From Myxococcota bacterium (GTDB lineage Bacteria; Myxococcota_A; UBA796; JAJRTE01): DNA of 64,000 nt. The translations under genes were made by a program, and so were the position numbers. The notes beneath the pieces were generated by a model that was not told the DNA's origin, searched no databases, and was given only the letters and a program-made list of their open reading frames with translations. Location of the stretch: NCBI GenBank assembly GCA_024278455.1, contig JAJRTE010000147.1, positions 54,321 through 118,320 of the forward strand, in the 5' to 3' direction. This document shows, piece by piece, positions 61,201 to 64,000 of the stretch (position 1 is its first letter; every line of letters begins with the position of its first letter).

Positions 61201-64000
61201 TCAAGGGCGCAAGCAAGCACAACCTGAAACACATCGATGTGACCATCGCCGGCAACAAGCTCACGGTCATCACCGGCGTGTCGGGGTCGGGCAAGACTTC
61301 CCTGGCGTTCGATACCCTGTTCGTCGAAGGCCAGCGGCGGTACGTGGAGTCCCTGTCAACCTACGCACGCCGGTTCCTCGGGAGGATGGAAAGCGCCTCC
61401 GTGGATGCGCTCGACGGCATCTCTCCATCGATCTCGGTGGACCAGAAGGCCGCGTCGCGCAACCCCAGGTCCACCGTCGCCACCAGCACCGAAATCCATG
61501 ACTACCTGCGCCTGCTGTTCGCTCGAGTCGGCACACCCCACTGTCCTTCTTGCGGCACGCGGCTACAGGCCTACACCCCGGACCGGGCAGCGCACATCGT
61601 GCTGGAGCGATTCCACGGCTTGCGCGGAGAGGTTCTGGCTCCGCTGGCAACCGCGAGCCAGGGTCTTCACGGGAAACGGCGCGCCGGGTCCGTTGCGCCC
61701 GGTGACCTGCTCTCCGAGGGATTCTTGCGGGTCCGCCTGGACGACAGGACGGTAAGACTCGACGACGAAAGCACGCCCCCCGTCTTGATGGGATCTCGCA
61801 TCGAGCTGGTCATGGATAGGGTCCTCGTCGCCCGAAACAGCGGGCCCCGCCTCGTCGAGGCCCTCGAGACCGCATTCCACAGGGGTAACGGGATGGCGTC
61901 GTTCCGAAGCACGGATGGCCGGCGCGTGGGCTTCGCGGCCGAGCCCTGCTGCCTCGAGTGCGGGTTCCGGCTTCTCGAGGAACTCTCGCCCCAGCTCTTC
62001 TCGTTCAACTCCCACGTTGGGGCCTGTCCGCACTGTGATGGGCTGGGCGTTTCCGAATCCGTTTTCACCGACCTCCTGATCACGGACCCCGCGAAGCCCA
62101 TCCTGCAGGGCGCACTCCATCCTTTCGCGGCAAGACTTCTCGAGCAGCGCGGGAGACCCTGGGTGGCGAAGCTGCGACATGTCGCAAAGCGCTGTGGACT
62201 GGACCTGGACCGGCCGTGGGCAGAACTGGACGGCCGGGCACGCCGCATCGTGTTGCGGGGCGTGAAACACGGGCCCGCTGCGGACCCCCCGGGAGGACAG
62301 CCTCCCCGTAGCCTCGAGAAACCAAGGGATGAGTGGCCAGGACTCGCCGTGCTCCTCGAGGCATGGTTTCGCTCCTCGAGCAGCGATCCGGCAGGAGTTC
62401 GAGAGCAGATGAGGAGCTTCATCAGGCTTGCGCCCTGCAGAGTTTGCGGCGGGGCCAGGCTCAAACCCCTGCCGCTCGCGGTCCGTGTCGGCAGCCTCAA
62501 CATCGCGGAGGTTTCCCGGAAGACTGTCGCCGAGGCCATGGCGTTCTTCGCGCGGCTCGAGCTGCCGCCGGCCCAGGCGCGAATCGCCCGGCAAGTCCTG
62601 GGCGAGATTTCCAGCCGACTGAGATTCCTGCACGATGTCGGTGTCGAGTACCTCACTCTGGACCGGGCGTCGAGCACCTTGTCGGGCGGCGAAGCCCAGC
62701 GGATTCGCCTGGCCGGGCAGCTCGGTTCCCACCTGTCCGGTGTCCTCTACGTCCTCGACGAACCCACCATCGGCTTGCACCCCCGAGACACCGAGCGGCT
62801 GCTGGCGACCTTACGGGGGCTTCGAGACCGGGGGAACACGGTGGTAGTCGTCGAACACGATGCACAGACGATCCGGGCGGCGGACCAGGTCATCGACCTC
62901 GGTCCCGGTGCCGGCGAGCGGGGCGGGCAGGTCGTGGCTCGAGGCACGCCGCGGCAGATAGCGAGGAACAAGCGTTCCCTCACGGGTGCCTACCTGTCGG
63001 GAAGGCGTACCATCCCGGTGCCGGAGACGCGAAGAACCGGGCTCGAGGGCGCCACCATGTTGGGGGTTCGAGCCAACAACCTCAAGGGCATCGACGTCCA
63101 TTTTCCAATGGGCGTCCTCGTATGCGTCACCGGTGTCTCGGGCTCGGGCAAGTCCACCCTCGTCATGGACGTGCTCGCCAGGGCGCTCGCCCGGCAACTC
63201 GCTGGCAGCACCCTGGAGCCGGGAGCGCACACAGCGCTCCGCATCCCGGCAGAGATACAACGGGTCGCGGTCATCGACCAGAGTCCGATCGGCCGGTCGC
63301 CCCGCTCCAACTCCGCCACCTACACCGGGGTTCTCGATCCCATCCGGGAGCTTTTCGCATCGCTCCCGGAGAGCCGAATGCGCGGATACACCAAGGGACG
63401 GTTCTCCTTCAACGTCCCGGGCGGACGGTGCGAGGCCTGCGAGGGGCGTGGCGCCACGCGGGTAGAAATGCACTTCCTCTCCGACGTCTGGGTATCCTGC
63501 GAGCAGTGCAGGGGCCGGCGATTCAATTCCCGCACCCTCGAGATCCGTTTCAAGGGCAAGTCCGTGGCCGACGTTCTCGACATGGAGGTGTCCGACGCGA
63601 TTGCCTTTTTTGCGAACCACCCGAGGATTCGACGGCTGCTAGTCCCGCTCGAGCAGGTGGGGTTGGGCTACATGCGTGTGGGCCAGGCAGCCACCACCCT
63701 GTCCGGCGGCGAGGCCCAGCGGGTCAAGCTGGCCGCAGCCCTGTCGGAACGCAGTGGCATGGGATACTACATCCTGGACGAACCCACGACTGGTCTCCAC
63801 TTCCAGGACGTGGAACGGCTGATCGGCGTTTTTCAGCGACTGGTCTCGAAAGGCAACACGGTCGTCGTCATCGAACATCATCCCGACATCATGAAAGTCG
63901 CGGACCGCATCATCGACCTGGGACCGGAGGGGGGAGAAAACGGGGGCTGGCTCGTGGCAGAAGGGACTCCCGAGGCCGTGGCTCGAGTCGAGGCGAGCCA
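58236..64000 (+). CDS. uvrA: Tandem-fused excinuclease ABC subunit A (four ATPase cassettes), cut off by the window end
   Basis: The frame is open from 58236 to the window end, 1921 codons without a stop. Two complete UvrA modules follow each other. Module 1 (about residues 1-960) has Walker A at 34-41 and 657-664, zinc modules CPECG and CPDC...CPEC, the signatures LAGGEAQRIRLA and LSGGEAQRIKLA, and DEPSIGLHPRD. Module 2 (from about 985) repeats this with Walker A at 1014-1021 and 1633-1640 and signatures at LSGGEAQRIRLA and LSGGEAQRVKLA. UvrA normally works as a homodimer of about 940-residue chains, so this polypeptide is a covalent dimer. Similar long UvrAs are known, for example in Chlamydia. 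The UvrB-binding insertion in module 2 looks reduced. A partner uvrB gene is not in the window. Confidence 0.95.
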   Translation, partial: MSQRHRIVVRGAREHNLKNVDITLPRQALIVFTGLSGSGKSSLAFDTIFKEGQRRFMDSLSAYARQFLGQVDKPDVDHLEGLSPAISIDQKTVNRNPRSTVGTITEIYDHLRLLFARLGTPHCPECGREVGNQTAEELARHLYLQAGGVAADGQAARGKSRTPRSPRGMILAPIIKDRKGEYRKELAGLLENGYLRARIDGRLRSLEDDIVLDRYVRHTIEVVLDRVVFDQASRGRVADAVEKAIEMTGGVVSAVIGDRHLTLGTSRACPDCRVSIPEMEPRLFSFNSPHGACPECDGLGERVEFDPRLVVPDDRLSIRAGAIRCLTKEQRIPFSPFGIEHLALIVEAHGHTLDTPWRELPDVTRDTILHGAPSTARRRAGATGRRNGVARATFRRFDGILPALERGYKYTRADFLEAYRSHATCHVCQGKRLNRTSLAVTFRDNNIWDMAAWPVSEVLDFFKALTLSSREEIIGREIVRELRSRLSFLHQVGLGYLSLDRPAATLAGGEAQRIRLARQVGSGLQGVLYVLDEPSIGLHPRDNRRLLDILCHLRDIGNTVLVVEHDRETMARANYLVDLGPGAGALGGRITDRGSPEKVARGRSLTGRYLRGLEAVPVPATRRAGNGKYLVVRGAAQHNLKHIDVSFPLGTFIVVTGVSGSGKSTLVSDVLHRALAKTLHRAQKTPGVFQGLEGIEYLDKVIEVDQAPIGRTPRSNPATYTKVFDDIRALFAQLPESRLRGYPKGRFSFNLPGGRCEACQGAGVKVIEMQFLANVQVPCEDCGGKRFNRDTLSITYKGKNISDVLNMTVSEALAFFANQPGIRRTLQVMNSVGLGYVTLGQPSTTLSGGEAQRIKLASELRRPATGRTLYILDEPTTGLHALDIRDLLSALQRLVDGGNTVVVIEHNLDVIKVADHIIDLGPEGGKGGGSIVASGTPEEIAQVATSHTGRFLRAALFGEPAPPSIPPVPPAASYRRSSARRVRHRDIVVKGASKHNLKHIDVTIAGNKLTVITGVSGSGKTSLAFDTLFVEGQRRYVESLSTYARRFLGRMESASVDALDGISPSISVDQKAASRNPRSTVATSTEIHDYLRLLFARVGTPHCPSCGTRLQAYTPDRAAHIVLERFHGLRGEVLAPLATASQGLHGKRRAGSVAPGDLLSEGFLRVRLDDRTVRLDDESTPPVLMGSRIELVMDRVLVARNSGPRLVEALETAFHRGNGMASFRSTDGRRVGFAAEPCCLECGFRLLEELSPQLFSFNSHVGACPHCDGLGVSESVFTDLLITDPAKPILQGALHPFAARLLEQRGRPWVAKLRHVAKRCGLDLDRPWAELDGRARRIVLRGVKHGPAADPPGGQPPRSLEKPRDEWPGLAVLLEAWFRSSSSDPAGVREQMRSFIRLAPCRVCGGARLKPLPLAVRVGSLNIAEVSRKTVAEAMAFFARLELPPAQARIARQVLGEISSRLRFLHDVGVEYLTLDRASSTLSGGEAQRIRLAGQLGSHLSGVLYVLDEPTIGLHPRDTERLLATLRGLRDRGNTVVVVEHDAQTIRAADQVIDLGPGAGERGGQVVARGTPRQIARNKRSLTGAYLSGRRTIPVPETRRTGLEGATMLGVRANNLKGIDVHFPMGVLVCVTGVSGSGKSTLVMDVLARALARQLAGSTLEPGAHTALRIPAEIQRVAVIDQSPIGRSPRSNSATYTGVLDPIRELFASLPESRMRGYTKGRFSFNVPGGRCEACEGRGATRVEMHFLSDVWVSCEQCRGRRFNSRTLEIRFKGKSVADVLDMEVSDAIAFFANHPRIRRLLVPLEQVGLGYMRVGQAATTLSGGEAQRVKLAAALSERSGMGYYILDEPTTGLHFQDVERLIGVFQRLVSKGNTVVVIEHHPDIMKVADRIIDLGPEGGENGGWLVAEGTPEAVARVEAS

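Noticed and set aside
59799..62780. Long minus-strand open frames under uvrA
   Set aside because: They lie antisense to conserved UvrA cassettes and show no family features.

Overview
The window is GC-rich bacterial chromosome, densely packed with genes. It carries no insertion sequence, integrase, phage gene or CRISPR array that I can see. Gene content and order point to a deltaproteobacterium in the broad sense, most likely an uncultivated member of Myxococcota. The supporting signs are: a Ser/Thr kinase with C-terminal PEGA domains; an FHA-GAF-sigma54 activator; many low-complexity lipoproteins; a MYXO-CTERM-like protein tail; the order rpsF-rpsR-DUF2232-rplI-dnaB; merR/tRNA-Pro/surE/pcm; and a type-B sdhCAB. 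This placement is inference, because no rRNA or marker tree could be used.

Layout. 1-5.3 kb: a cut-off outer-membrane-type gene, an Rqc2/NFACT ribosome-rescue protein and a large lipoprotein resembling an inactive M30 peptidase. 5.5-11.8 kb: lon, two CaiB-type CoA transferases, a Nudix hydrolase and two small membrane proteins. 11.8-19.4 kb: a sensory and envelope block (PEGA kinase, two lipoproteins, a TPR membrane protein, an FHA-GAF-sigma54 activator overlapping coaE). 19.4-24.3 kb (minus strand): surE-pcm-apt, a merR gene overlapping tRNA-Pro, a lipoprotein, and tRNA-Val followed by infC-rpmI-rplT. 24.5-28.7 kb: a beta-lactamase-fold hydrolase, a lamin-tail lipoprotein, a low-molecular-weight phosphatase and a coiled-coil FHA protein. 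28.7-35.8 kb (minus strand): tRNA-Gln, rplY, pth, rpsF, rpsR, DUF2232, rplI, dnaB, plus a TPR lipoprotein behind tRNA-Cys. 36-43.9 kb: two LPS-type glycosyltransferases, sdhCAB, a class II aldolase and a PP2C phosphatase fused to a cyclic-nucleotide-binding domain. 43.9-48.6 kb (minus strand): porin-like protein, dapA, dapB, FAH-family protein, folK. 48.8-52.8 kb: a radical SAM protein divergent from an isochorismatase/flavoprotein/RlmN-like radical SAM operon. 52.8-58.1 kb: envelope proteins, a yeast-type cytosine deaminase, a DsbD-alpha-like protein and a broken kinase. 58.2-64 kb: a tandem-fused uvrA running off the end.

Regulation visible in the sequence. Many promoters are near-consensus sigma70 (TTGACA, 16-18 bp spacer, T-rich -10). 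All four tRNA genes are on the minus strand. Three of them are followed by a Rho-independent terminator and then a protein gene. Between tRNA-Val and infC the terminator has a mutually exclusive alternative hairpin and leaves no room for another promoter, so infC is probably controlled by attenuation. infC also appears to start at ATA.

The most striking signals are the tandem uvrA (four ATPase cassettes in one chain), a strongly over-represented CTCGAG palindrome found in all reading frames and between genes, the infC leader, a three-gene operon built around an RlmN-like radical SAM enzyme, and a pair of paralogous lipoproteins flanking a cytosine deaminase and a DsbD-alpha-like protein.
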